Below, piece after piece: positions 1-11,367 of a stretch of 64,000 bases of DNA. Position numbers and translations under genes: made by a program. The stretch comes from Varanus komodoensis (Eukaryota > Chordata > Lepidosauria > Squamata > Varanidae): assembly GCF_004798865.1 (NCBI RefSeq), contig NW_025336481.1:27742863-27806862 (forward strand), given 5' to 3'. Below the pieces are notes generated by a model that ran no database searches, was not told where the DNA came from, and saw only the letters and a list, made by a program, of their open reading frames with translations. Positions within the stretch are counted from its first letter, which is position 1. Each line of letters starts with the position of its first letter.

Positions 1-357
1 CAAAGAAGCAACTAACTCAGGTGGAAAGGAACGGAAAGGAATCTCTATATGTACAGACTTTTGCAAAAGTTAGTGAAAGTTAGCATTTGCTAGACTTATT
101 TTGTTAACAAAATAAAACAAAACTTGTACAGAGTCACATTAAATATATAGGATACTTAAAAGCATTGAAATAAAAAAAGTTTTCAATAATTTTAATCTTG
201 CATGTTGGTTCTGGAGCAGACATGGCTATCACTGTCATAACTGAAACACATGCATTTTGTGTTGACTGTAAGGAAGCTACCATTAAAAATAAGTCATCCA
301 ACATTGCCATGACTTGGTTGCACTCCCTTTGTCTAAAAAGGATGGAACATTTCTCTG

Positions 358-462
358 ACAATGTTTGTGATGCAGCCCCCCATCCCCCCCTCCAGATTGG
401 TAAGAAATCTCCTGCGGACCAGCATAGCATCAGTCCCTAGACCAGTGGCTAAAAACCACTGC
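358..462. mobile_element. possible hAT terminal fragment
   Basis: The stretch has a run of C, then CCCTAGACCAGTGG and CCACTGC separated by a short A-rich spacer, like the 3' end of a vertebrate hAT (Charlie-like) element ending in ...CCACTG. I could not find a matching 5' terminus or an 8-bp target duplication, so this may be a truncated end or chance. Confidence 0.3.
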
Positions 463-1803
463 TTTAGGGCACCAGCCCATTGAGAGTTCTAAAAGTTAAT
501 GGCCCAAGTTCTATAACATATAGTCTTTTTCTAAAAAAATAAATTGAGGTATAGCAACATACATTTCAGAATCTGTTTTTAACTTTGCTACTCTCATACA
601 AATGGCAGCCTTTATCAATATGGTTCTGGAAGACTGGTGACAACATATTCATCTAGCATAAAGATCTGGGTCCTTCCATGTACTTTTGCTCACAATTCCT
701 ATCAGTATTCACTAGCATAGTGAATGATGGAGGATCGTGGGAGTTCTAAGCCAAAACATCTGAAGGGTCACAAAATGTCCAACCCTGTTTTAGCTTGATA
801 GCCATTAGCAGCCAGTTCAGCCAGGCACAACACAAGTTGCCCATAGTGCTATTCAATTGCTTCAGATAAAGCCTGAACAGACAGGATACCATGCCATATG
901 GTTTGATGAAATCTATAAGGCATTCATTATTCACTGAAGGAAGCAGTGCCATTTGGAATTTCTGGAAGCTGAGGCTCATGAACAAGGCTGATTTCAGACA
1001 AAAGATTTGTTTAGTCCTTGAAATCCTTGGGCAATGTGATCTGCATACTTTCCACAAAGGCAAAATAATACATCCCAATTAATATATCACAGTGTTCTTA
1101 TAGCTCTTGCCAATGTTTACTAGTGGAAAGGTCACAACAAGAGAAGAGCCCAAAGAACAAGCAAAGTTTATTCTGCGTCTGAAGCTTAGAAACTAGGATG
1201 GATAATAGAACTCATACAGAGGTATCATTCTACTTCCAGCAACATGGTGCTCATGCTACCTTTCTGTCTGTCTGATAATGAGGATAAGAGAAGTTTCTGA
1301 TCTTTTTCCCTTAAAAGCATCCCTTTATCTCCAAATGTATTTGAGAAACATTTCTTTGTAACTATAGAACTATTCTGGCTATATTTGAGCTAAAATATAC
1401 TTTCTGCCTCTCGAAGTGATGCACCTCTTAATTTGGTTCTTCCCATATTTTGTGTAACTGAAAATAAATCTGTGGTGTTCATATCATTTCATTTCTTTGG
1501 AAGGTAATTACATTAACAGATTTCTGTTCACATAAGCAATTGATTCCAGGGAGACAGAAAGCAGGAAAATCAGTTACTGAATATTTTTCTCATTTGCTGC
1601 ACAGTCCACATGGCCAGTCCTGGAGTATATGTAATGTCCATTACAGTCACTTTTCAGGCACACACATTCACACAGAAAGACTGAGGAGCCAGGAACAAGT
1701 TTACTGTTATGCATGCTTTTAGTCTTTAATAACAAAGTCTGTTTTCCAGAATATGGAGTGATGGGCAAACTGTAGAAAATGTTGAAGTGTTTCTGTAAGC
1801 ATC

Positions 1804-1864
1804 AAAACTCCAGCTGCTGTACCCCTTCTATCCAAAACATGTGATAAACTGCAGCTGGAGTTTT
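1804..1864. repeat. 14-bp perfect inverted repeat with 33-nt loop
   Basis: AAAACTCCAGCTGC at 1804-1817 is the exact reverse complement of GCAGCTGGAGTTTT at 1851-1864. Each arm contains the palindromic E-box CAGCTG. No surrounding transposon is recognised, so function is unknown. Confidence 0.9.
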
Positions 1865-2031
1865 ATCTCACAAAAGCAGTTTTGTCCAGAGTATCTCAGC
1901 TTTTCTGCTTCCTGTTCTGGGCAAAGTGAGAAAGTGGGAAAGAACAAAACACATTGTATGCTAAGGAAACAGGCCAATTTGAAATGCATGAGCTGAGATA
2001 AATTTCAGGACTGAACCTAGGCTGACTGTGG

Positions 2032-2552
2032 TAGGGGTCCACAACCTTGTTGGATCCACAGCGCATTTGGGAATTTGAAGAACCTCTGTGGATTTCTTCA
2101 GAAAATGACTCCTTTGGAGGAGGTAATTAGTTACACAATGGCTGCTCTGAGGAGAGCATGGCTAGCTAAAGATGAGCTAAAGAGGTGTGGTGGGAGAAGA
2201 GAATTAGTGAGACTAGAAGGTGGAAGGTGAGAGGAAATGGCAAGGAAAGTGGTGGAGAAAAGAAGGAGCAAAACTGTGTGTGCAGAGAATCAGCAGATTA
2301 AAAGATGCAGAAACAAATAAAGCTAGAGACTGGGTAGAAAGGCAAAGGTGGACAGGAAGAGCAAGGCTAAAGGCTAAGAGAAATAATGAGCTAATGAGGT
2401 GTGGGGGATGGGTAGAAATAGTGGGCTTAGAAAATGAAAGAAGACTCCCCTAACATCTTCCAAATTTTCTTTTAATTGAAAACATGGATTTTGAAGGGGA
2501 CAGGGAGTAGAGAGCTTGGTGGGACACCTGGGTGCCATGTCAGGGACCCCAT
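2032..2552. mobile_element. hAT-like non-autonomous DNA transposon
   Basis: The left end TAGGGGTCCACAACCTTG and right end GTCAGGGACCCCAT form imperfect terminal inverted repeats of the CAGGGGTCC type known from vertebrate hAT elements. An internal CACAATGGCTGCT segment near the left end also fits a common vertebrate hAT family. The element is about 521 bp, with purine-rich interior (GGAAGG, AAAGGAG) and no transposase ORF. The 8-bp flanks do not match convincingly, so it is an old copy or the ends are a few bases off. Confidence 0.55.
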
Positions 2553-3821
2553 AGTGCAGATTTCAGCCAAGTCAAAAGCACAAAAGCAGGAGAATATGAA
2601 AAGGTATAAGAGTGCTGATCATGGATGTTTTTGAACTTTTCCAAAGAATACAACAGAAAGGAAGAGGAAGAAGTATACTTCTTGAGAAAAACATATTGCT
2701 GTTCCACCTTAAAAGCTAGCAAAGTACAGGAACATTTATTTATCCATTTTAATCAACAGACAAACATGGCTGCCATATTCCCATGTTTCTGGGGAAATGG
2801 GGATCTCGTAATCACAGAGGAAGTTGTATGCAACTGATCTGCAAGGCACCAGCTTGGGTTTGGCTGATCTAAACATTGTTCTTCCAAATTCTCACAATGT
2901 CATTCCACGTTAAAACAAATGGAGCAAGTAAAGCTACAGTTTGTAGCTTTATTGGATAATTGAGGTGCAAGCACATGCATTGCAGACAAATATTCTGACT
3001 TTTTCACATGGGTGTACTAACCTCACATTTCAAAAATGTCTGCATGCAAAGAAACTCCACCCTGCTATGTAAATTCAGAGCCTGTGACATCAATTTTCAT
3101 GCAGTCATTTTTTCCCACCATGAAGCAGTTACAATATTTTGTCTTCTATACATCTATATTAGGGCTGCAGTCAAATCATTTATGCTGATGCAGCTCCATT
3201 GTTTTCAATGGCACTAAATCAACTAGAGATTAGTGGCTTCATCTGCTTTCTGATTATAAAGACCAAATGTAGCACAATGCCTTTTTCATGGTGTAATCTC
3301 AGACAAACCTAAGTAATTCAACTTAAAATGTACAGCTCATTACATTCAAAGTGTGACAAAGCAGCTTTTCTTTCAATGCCTTTTATTTAAATCACCCTAA
3401 AGGGAGAAAACAGCTTTTAAAAGCCCAATGTTGGAAACATGCCAAATTAGAACTGTTTGCTTTCAGTTGGTAGTTGACCTTCAAAACAACACTTGGATTG
3501 TATTTACTGACTAGATTCATAGACAGACAGATTAGTCAAATTAATATAATTATTTCATATTAAGCGCCCTTACACACACAGCGATATAAGAAACAGGATG
3601 AAAATGGTGTCTGAAAGAGAAAACGAAGTGTTTGGTGCTGTGTGGGAAAACTTCAGTCTGCCATGTAAAAGCCATACATCACAGGAATTTTGAAATTTAG
3701 TTTCATGGATTCTTGGCATATGATTATTTTTGTTGCATTTCTATAGCCATTGACAAAGCTCTCTGAGCAGTTCAGAAAACAAGAATTAAAACATGAAGCA
3801 GAATGACATAATGAAACAGAA

Positions 3822-3865
3822 TTATTTCTGTTCTACAAAAAAAAAAAAAAAATAGAACAGAATAA
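3822..3865. repeat. hairpin around an A16 tract
   Basis: TTATTTCTGTTCTA (3822-3835) and TAGAACAGAATAA (3853-3865) are reverse complements apart from one extra T, and enclose a run of about 16 A. This could be a retroposon tail inserted into a palindromic site, or slippage in the loop of a hairpin. Confidence 0.8.
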
Positions 3866-4027
3866 ACCAGATTAAAAAATGAAACAGTGTAAAGATCTTA
3901 AAAGATGCAAGCACTATTTAAAATGTGGGGGGCAAAAAATACTGGCATTGAATGTCCACAGTGCTCACTGTTCTGCCAGTAACGCAGGCAAAAATATAGG
4001 ATTTTATTGGTTATTTCTTGTTGCTTG

Positions 4028-4062
4028 GATTTTGCCTGCCTGCCTGCCTGCCTGCCTGCCTT
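4028..4062. repeat. (TGCC)n microsatellite
   Basis: Six perfect TGCC tetranucleotide units followed by TTCC variants. Confidence 0.9.
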
Positions 4063-4231
4063 CCTCCTATCTCTCCAAAATAAAGATTGTATGGTTTGGT
4101 ATTGTTTTTATTCTATACACTGCCTTAAAAGTGACCTAAAATCATTTTAAATTATACATAAATAAATATAAGGCTAATTTAAACACATGATAACTGCATG
4201 GTGTCTCTCATAGGCCATGTTCTGAAACTAT

Positions 4232-4320
4232 TTATTTATTTATTTATTTAAACATTTTTATGCCGCCCCATTCGCCGAAGCCTCGGGGCGGCTTACAACA
4301 ATTATGCACATTCTACAGCT
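4232..4320 (-). mobile_element. L2-clade LINE 3' tail
   Basis: Read on the minus strand, this ends in CCGCCCCGAGGCTTCGGCG, then ATGGGGCGGCATAAAAATG and an AAATAAAT tail. This is the same tail type as the L2 copies at 16341-17126 and 52389-52545. Only the 3' UTR remains. It lies in the opposite direction to the CR1 and L2 fragments just downstream. Confidence 0.75.
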
Positions 4321-4639
4321 TACATGGTAGAGGAATAAGAACACTTGATGCCACAGACACCGAGTTCGCATAATTTCTCCCTGATGTTCAGTGTAGCATC
4401 AATATTATAAGTTCCCAATATGATATTGAATGCATAATAGGAAGGATCTCTGGAGCATCCACCACATGACTTACAGCACTCAAGTTTCAAGAGAATTAAG
4501 ACATACAACAGGTAAACAGCTGCAAGTGTTTCATCATGGTGAGGCTCTTTCAATTTGTCATCAACCCAGTACCTTTGACATTGTCTGTACTCTGAGATGA
4601 ATACTCTAAACATTAAGAGGGATGGATGGGTTTCCCAGT
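4320..4639. other. unassigned 320 bp between LINE fragments
   Basis: An open frame of 97 codons runs on the minus strand (4320-4613) with a cysteine cluster (CCKSCGGCS). I do not recognise it. It has no neighbouring exon signals that I can support, and is most likely a chance ORF. Confidence 0.4.
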
Positions 4640-4984
4640 CACCCCATTGTCATGATCAGACCATTTCCTGGCTTTATTTTCCTACTGTAGGGATGGGGGA
4701 AGCATTTGGTCTGTTCTCCCCTGTGGTAGAGGAAAGGATGCAGTCCAACAGGGCAAAGCTCAAGGAACCAAGTTTCAGGTTGGATGTCAGGAAGTACTTG
4801 ATTTAGGACTCCTAGGATATGGAATGGGACTCCATCGGATGTGGTGGCAGCCTCATCAGTGAGCGTGTTCAAGGAAAGATTGGACAAGCACATGCTGGGT
4901 ATTATATGAGTGGAACAAGCTGGAGCCAGGGGTCAGACTAGATGGCCTAGTGGACTCTTTCTTTATCGCTATGTTTCTATGTAG
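4640..4984 (+). mobile_element. CR1 LINE, 3' end
   Basis: Three-frame reading gives CR1-like C-terminal pieces: FRLDVRKYL, then VWNG-type and FKERLDKH-type segments out of frame with each other. These are followed by the CR1 3' UTR signature GACTAGATGGCCTAGTGGAC and a terminal CTATGTTTCTATG repeat. The copy is 5'-truncated and has frame shifts, so it is old. It abuts an L2 fragment in the same orientation. Confidence 0.8.
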
Positions 4985-5004
4985 CCCTAGGTTCATCATT
5001 GTTG

Positions 5005-5690
5005 TAAAAGCCCCAAGTGACCACCATGGCTCTGCGTGCCCTTGTAACAGACATGTTATGGCCTGTCCTGGACAGGAATAATCTGGCCCCAGTGCCAAAG
5101 GTGCTAGTAACCTCAAGACTGGATTACAACAATGCACTCTAGGAGAAGTTGCCCTGAAATCTGGTCTAGAAGCTGGAGCTAGGTCAGAATGTAACAGCTC
5201 AGTTGTTGTTAGGATATGCTTCTTTCAACTCCTTGCTGAGGAACTGCACTGCACTGACTCCTCTTTGCTACCAGCCCAGGTTTTAGTTTTTTCTACTAGC
5301 ACATAAAGCTTGTGACCAGGATACTTTCTCAAGTATCTCACCTTCTTCCTTATCAGCCTGCCTAGTTACTAAGGCTATCAGATAGAATGCTCCTGGCTGT
5401 GCTGCATGGACCCTTGTCCCTGCCAGAGTCCCCGTGGAATGCAACCTTCAATAGAGCCTCGAGGAGGAATCAGCCACAGGAATCAGCAGATCAGGCAGTT
5501 GCCAACACAGTGTAGATTTCAGCACCTTCTGAAAATATCTCTTTTTCAAGAAGCTTTCATTGAGTAGCCAGCCATGTTTTTAAAATGCGTTTGCTTGTGT
5601 TTGTGTGCATGCATTTTAATATGGTGTTTTTAGGCTTTTCATCTGTTATTGTTTACCATTCTGTACTGAATGTTAGCCCTACTTAAAGAA
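5005..5690 (+). mobile_element. L2-clade LINE, 3' part (decayed)
   Basis: The translated pieces RNNLAPVPKVLVTSRLDYNNAL, TPLCYQPRF and LAHKACD match the same order of blocks as the well-kept L2 ORF at 16346-16909 (DCLVTVTHALVTSCLDFCNVLY, LHWLPIE, TYKALN). It carries several stops and indels and a long 3' UTR. No ORF of use remains. Confidence 0.7.
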
Positions 5691-5799
5691 GAACCATAGA
5701 ATAGAACCTGCAGTTACTAAAGGCTTTGATATAGTAACTCTGAAACTACCCCTTGTGCAGTTATGGAAAGTTATTATCTTAAGTAAGTTTCTAGTAATG

Positions 5800-5885
5800 G
5801 AATCATATTCAGAATTACTCAGGAGTAACCCTTATGGAACACAGTAGAATTTGCTTCTGAGTAAATGGAGCTAAAATGTGCAAAT
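5800..5885. repeat. palindromic dispersed repeat fragment
   Basis: The pattern ACTCAGGAGTAAC ... GCTTCTGAGTAAATG forms two imperfect arms around a short centre. It resembles the foldback element common in squamates whose arms read ACTCAGAAGTAAG. The remainder of 5690-6548 shows nothing else. Confidence 0.45.
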
Positions 5886-6548
5886 GAACAAATGCCTTGT
5901 GTCCAGTTATACTATTTCTGTCTAATTGATTTTCTTGGTACGTAATTGCATATTATGAGCTGCATAATTACAGTCTCAAGTAGTTTCATAAAGAGGAAAG
6001 CAAATGTCTCTCCCTTGTCCATGGAAATACACATTTTTTCTTTTCTGTGTTGCTTTTCTCTCTTTCTTAATGCATGCCTCCTTCTGTGTGACAATGTTTT
6101 ATTTCACGCTTTCTATCTCATTTTCCCTACTTCATATCTGTTAGGTCCTTTCTTTCTTTTCTGCCTTTCTTTCCTAAAATTCTAATAATTCAACCTTAAG
6201 ATGACATTTCACACACAAGGTATTCAACTTGTCTCAACACAGAATAAAATGAATTTGCTGATCCCTCCTCAATGCAGTCATTCCCAGCTTTTTTAAAATC
6301 ACCCCACTGGGTTTCTACTATGCTCTTTATCTTCAATATAAAGTACAAGGAAGTTCTTCAGAATTAAAATCGCTGAACTTGACACGTGTAGCTGCAAACT
6401 AAGCTCTTCTGCTTTGTGCTATTAAACTTCTAATGCATGTTTCATGTATTCTGCTGCTTATCATAGTTGTTGTTTCATCAGATTTGTGCATGTGCACTCA
6501 CCATGATGTGAGTAAAAGTAATAGATATTATAACAGGCGAATGAGTCA

Positions 6549-6755
6549 GTTTGGTGTGGTGCTTCAAGGTCGGAGTGTTGAGAGAGCCTGGTTCTGGTTC
6601 CTACTGGGTCATGAAGTTTTCTGGGCCAGTCACGCACTCTGTCTAACTTACCTCTCAGGTTTGTTGTTCTGAAGGTAAAATAAGCTGTGTAAACCACATA
6701 AGGTTCCTCACAAGAGGAGAAAGGTGGCACATAGTAACAATAATAAGGGATAACC
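6549..6755 (+). mobile_element. tRNA-derived SINE, squamate type
   Basis: The head GTTTGGTGTGGTGCTTCAAG is the degenerate A-box region of the squamate SINE whose consensus starts GTTTGGTGTAGTGGTTAAG. The middle has GGGCCAGTCACGCACTCTG and CTAACTTACCTCTCAGG, typical of this family. The tail has GTGTAAACCACATAAGGTTCC, AAAGGTGGCACATA and an AATAATAA run, like an LINE-derived tail. Polymerase III boxes are decayed, so it is an inactive copy. Confidence 0.85.
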
Positions 6756-6759
6756 CTAC

Positions 6760-9700
6760 AGAACACCTGAACAAAACTATTCTGATTCCAAAGGGCAAGC
6801 ATTCACATGGGAGAGTATATTGTCTCTATGCTTGTGTGCTTTCTAGACACTGCCAGCATCCCATATTATTCAGAACCTTTGGGTTGATCCAGCAGGCTTT
6901 TTATTTTTTTATAGTAATAGTCTACTCTCCACCATACCCTCCCATGAACTAATTAATGCAGTGTGACATTTCCAGAATTCTTCTTTCCTGACAGCTGTTA
7001 TTAGTCATTCTGACCCATTAGTTATCTGTCCTTGGCAGTTGTGAATGTAGTTTTTCACAAAGATCAGCACATTGATCAATAGCTTCTCCCACACACTTTT
7101 TAACTGCTTCAGTGACCTCAGACAGGTAATATTGGCCATATAAATCTGTATGTTCAAGCAAAAAAGGGATTTCAATATAGACTGAGAGTGGGAAGATGGA
7201 ACAACTGGACTACAGGGGCTGAACAAACTCTTAAGATGTACTCTGTCGACCATGTCATTGCATGTCGAGAGCAAATGGAGCTTACAGAAATGCAGATATG
7301 GCCCAAACAAAAGTAGCAAGTGATACTTGCTGAAACGAGCCAATGGTTCATTGATTGCAGAAGTGCTTCTAACCAGGAGTCTTTAGTTTTAATATAGCAT
7401 AGAAGTTTGATTTGCTGCAGCTGTTAACTAGTGTGATTGATCAAGTAACGTGGCCGATACATATGCAATAACATCATTTAACTGAAATAACTCCCTCCTC
7501 TTGACATAGCACACATAATCAGGATAAGAATGTTTACATGTTGTGAGATGAGAGGTTTTTACCATCATGATGCAGGATGCTGAGAGCAAATCCAAATTCC
7601 TCATTGTTCATTTTCTTTTTAGAGAGCCATCATTATTCAAGTAGAAACCTATGAAACTTTGCGGGAATGTTTATTCTAATGGGTCAGTTTCCTTTCCATT
7701 GTGGCAGAATCCAACAGAATGGTTACCTCGCTTCTCATTCATTAAATACTTGGCTGAGCAATGGCGATGCAAAGATCCTGTACCATATTGCAGTAATTCT
7801 CTAATGTGTCAGATTACATTTATTCCTGCCAAGAATGCTTTTGGACACCAAATGGAGGCTGAGGGTTCTATAACTGCATTAAACATTGATTATATATTAC
7901 TTAAGACACATTAAGTTACAGATAAATAAGAATGTTGCCCTTTCTCCCCTTCCCCTCTTTCCTACTCGAACAATATTTAGACTGCTAATGACAAACGTAA
8001 TTATTTCTTTAAGTGCTTACACTGGCTGATAATATTTTGGAGCTTTTCTATCATTGTCCTGTGCCCAGGAAATGCTAGTCTGGGGGTGAGCAAGCAGCAT
8101 CAAATTGTCTGAGGCAAGGGGCTGAATTGCCCCTCACTAATCCGGGAAAGGCAACCTTTCCTGAAATTGCTGGCAACACCAAGAATACAACCATGGTGGA
8201 TAAAAATCACTGTATTTTATATTTATTATTTGTTAAAAGCTTTTCTATCCCATCCCTACAAAACCCTACAAAACGTCTGGGGATGGCTGCACCAAATTCA
8301 TGGTGGTGCCCCACAAAGTCACTCTAGGGGACCCAAGGGCCCTTTGGGCTGCCTACTGTCCACTCCTGGTCTAGCTACCTGGGCACTGCTTCCTTTTTCT
8401 TCTGCGATGCTACTATATCATGATTTTCTGGCCCTGCCTTGATGGGTTGTTGATACATGTGTCATGGAGAAGGAAGAGAAGAGGTCAGATCTCATAGAAA
8501 CATGGCAGAAGTACGTGAGGCATTTGCGACAGTATAACCAGCCAGGAGGCACATTCTACCTCCAGATCACTGAAGGCCTTCTCCAAGGGCCTTCCTTGGA
8601 GAAGGACTTTTAAGAAGTGGCATTCTGATTATGGAAAGTGCTCCTGTTGCCGTGTGTTATCATTGCTTTCCTTTAAACACAATGCAAATTTGTTCATATT
8701 TACCCATGCTTTTTAACTTGTTGAAGTGTGTTTCATTTGCCAGGTTTTTAAATTATTTTAACTGTCTTTGTCCACTATATTTTTCCTCCTTAAATCTTGC
8801 AATCAAGTTTTGATGTACAATGGTGCAGCTAAATAAATACCTGTTATAGCATTCTCTGCTCTCCCATAGTCATCTCACCACCATCCTCCTCCTTCCCATT
8901 ATGAAGCACATCCTGATCGCTAAAGGTGGCAGGGTGCTGCTAGACTGCCACAAGCATGAAAGGGCAGATTCAAAATAAATTGTCTGCATTCATTGCTCGT
9001 GAGCAAGGCTGATGCTCCAAGTGCTCCACATTCTCCTTTCCTTGGTGGAAAGCCCAGTGAATTACTTGGACAGGGCAGGGGAAGTCAGGCCTGTATTCAT
9101 TTCCCAGTGCCCTTGAAATAAGGGGAAAAAAGTTCTTTTCTGGCCTGCTATATTACCTTTTTCCCAGGGCTCCTCCAGGACATGAATATCAGGTAAGGCT
9201 TACTGAGTTGCTAGGAAATGCTTTCAATGAGCATGTAGCTGAGTGTCTGTTCTTGAAGATTGAAAACATGAAGTTAAATATGAAGGAAAGCTTATACCAC
9301 CGCAAAAGTATATAAGGCTGCATTAATAGACTTGCTCGTTCACCACTATATTTTCTAGGAAGGAAGCGGAAAAGTGCAAGGGTGTAGGTTCCCCAAGCAA
9401 AGCCAATTACTTTCTCCTTAGCCAAGCTTTCCCACAGTACTTTCTCACCCACACCTGAATCAGATGTATTCACAGGCGCACCAACATATCAACGCTGACT
9501 TTCGTATGATAAAGGATTCTTGCCCTATTCCCCACATTACTGGATAAAATGTTTGCAATATATTTAGCTTTGGCTGCAAATAAGTGGCTGCAGAAATAGG
9601 AGATAATTTACTGTACTTTAAATTTAAGCATAGAACCTGTCTTTCTCAGAGTAGAGTCAATTTGTTTCAGTATGTTGAATAATGCATAGATTATGGCAAG

Positions 9701-10754
9701 TAGGCATCTACTTAAATAAGGACAAAAATTTGCTGGAATATTCCTGCGTGTGTTAAAACTGGAATATAGTTTGATCATCCTATTCCTGTGAATAAGTGAA
9801 GTGCAATCCAACGCATGCTTAGGCAGGAAAAGGCCCCGCAATTCCCAGCATGCCCTAGGCATACCTACGGCCCCAGGAGAGGGCAAAATTTCAGACACAG
9901 TGTTGATAATCTAAATGTGTGCTACAGATGCAGTCAAGTCCCCACTCCATTCCATCTGCCCACCCAGCCAACCAGACATGAGAAGCAGAAATACATAGCA
10001 TAATACCCCAATTTACTAGGATTAGCTGACATTCATAGTACACTGAGTTGGCAAAAGAAAGTGTAGTAGTTAGTATTTTGGACTTGCATTGAGAGACCTG
10101 ATCAGAAAAGGAAAGAAAGAAACGCATCAGATCTCCAACTGGCATAAGAATACTAGCTCAAGATTTTTCACGGTCTTTGTTTCCTAACCCAGGAAGAAAC
10201 ATCTACACTTGTAGTTTGAAAAACCTGTTTCAGCAATTTCTGTCTCCATCAGGAACTATTGTCCATTCAAGATCAAGTCACCCCAAATATTTTGCATTAT
10301 AAGAGCAATAATTCATAACAACTGATTTTCAAATATGTTGCTCAGAAAATTTCCCTACTGCTGTGAAGATTTCAGCTGAGCTCTGACTGAACAGTGAAAT
10401 CTGACTTCAATGTGGCAGATATTGTTATCATCCATTCTAATCAAAATGTCCCATTGCTTTGACCCTGCAGACACTGGTTCTGCTTTACCAATGTTCATAC
10501 AGTCCCATCCTTTCTCTGTTCTATGTTGAACTTTTCAGATTTTCATTATGACACCTGACCTATGCATCTTTTTGTTTAAAAAAAATCACACTGACAACTA
10601 TCTCTGCTTACATATAAATTGATTAAAGCCTAGTTTTCTCATCTGAAATGGATGGCATTCTTTCAGCACACTCTACACACAGCAATTAGGTGATGGTGCT
10701 TCAGATTTATCATACAGTTTATCATAAGTAAAATTTTCCCAGCAACATATTTAA
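6760..10754. other. 4-kb AT-rich stretch with no supported gene
   Basis: Scattered ORFs are all under 113 codons and without recognisable domains. The 8490-8850 part has an AAATAAATACC end and could be a very old L2 3' UTR, but I could not confirm this. Nothing else is supported. Confidence 0.5.
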
Positions 10755-10855
10755 CTATATATGTAATTCTTGTACACTGTCCTGAGAACTGGTTGCTAAT
10801 TCAATGGTTCATAAAAGCCCTAAACAAATAAATAAAAATAAACAATAAATAACAG
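10755..10855 (+). mobile_element. L2-like LINE 3' tail
   Basis: TACACTGTCCTGAGAACTGG followed by ATTCAATGGTTCATAAAAG and AAATAAATAAAAATAAACAA has the order of an L2 3' end: a TACACCGCCCTGAG-like box, then a VNTR-like A/T tail. Only about 100 bp remain. Confidence 0.5.
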
Positions 10856-11036
10856 ATATTGTTTAGAGCTATCCTGTTGTAATGTAAAGTATTTTGTGAC
10901 ATGGAAGAAACTGAAGACAATATATTAGCCATACTATTATGTAATATATTTATTACATATATGGGAGAGCTACCTGAAATTTTGCATTTTTTTCAATATC
11001 CCTAGGGATGTCACTATGTGGATAGGGGGAACAAGA

Positions 11037-11367
11037 CTGTAGCTCATGGGTCCTCAAACTATGGCCCGCAGGGCAGATCCGGACCCCCATGCCCATTTAT
11101 CTGGCCTGCCATAGAGGTTTTGGACTTGCCGCGTGTGTGTGTGCAGGTGCGCACATGTGGCAAGGCGCCAGCTTGCTCACAAGATCATTTTGGACTCGCT
11201 CAGAGAAAACGATATCTGCGCACGCACGCCCCTACCTCACCGCATGCACGTGCACATGCATGTGCACCCCACCCCCCCCCCCCGCACCACCTTGGAGGTC
11301 CGCACCCATCGCCAGCACCTTTCAACTGGCCCCCTGTTCAAAAAGTTTGGGAACCCCTGCTGTAGTT
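11037..11367. mobile_element. hAT non-autonomous element with 8-bp target duplication
   Basis: The element body is 11045-11359 (315 bp). Its left end CATGGGTCCTCAAACTATGG and right end AAAGTTTGGGAACCCCTG form terminal inverted repeats of the CAGGGGTCCTCAAAC hAT type. It is flanked by CTGTAGCT (11037-11044) and CTGTAGTT (11360-11367), a 7/8 match that fits the hAT 8-bp duplication. The interior is rich in CpG and CG/CA runs and a C12 tract. The overlapping ORFs here (11018-11391) are low-complexity shadows of it. No transposase is present. Confidence 0.85.

Larger units (their letters stand above)
1..2031. other. AT-rich single-copy stretch, no gene seen
   Basis: I see no exon, RNA gene or clear transposon body here. 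The two overlapping ORFs at 134-440 are under 100 codons, on opposite strands and resemble nothing I know. A possible hAT 3' end (358-462) and a 14-bp inverted repeat (1804-1864) are listed separately. Confidence 0.6.
2553..4231. other. AT-rich single-copy stretch
   Basis: No gene or transposon body is visible. It holds the A-tract hairpin at 3822-3865 and a (TGCC)n array. The block at about 3330-3500 is compositionally even and repeat-free, and could be conserved non-coding sequence, but that cannot be judged from one genome. Confidence 0.55.

Noticed and set aside
4320-4613. Cysteine-rich 97-codon minus ORF as a secreted peptide
   Set aside because: No signal peptide, no family match that I know and it lies between LINE fragments.
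8490-8850. L2 3' UTR fragment
   Set aside because: Only an AAATAAATACC end and T-rich sequence; no ORF block or GCCGCC box to support it.
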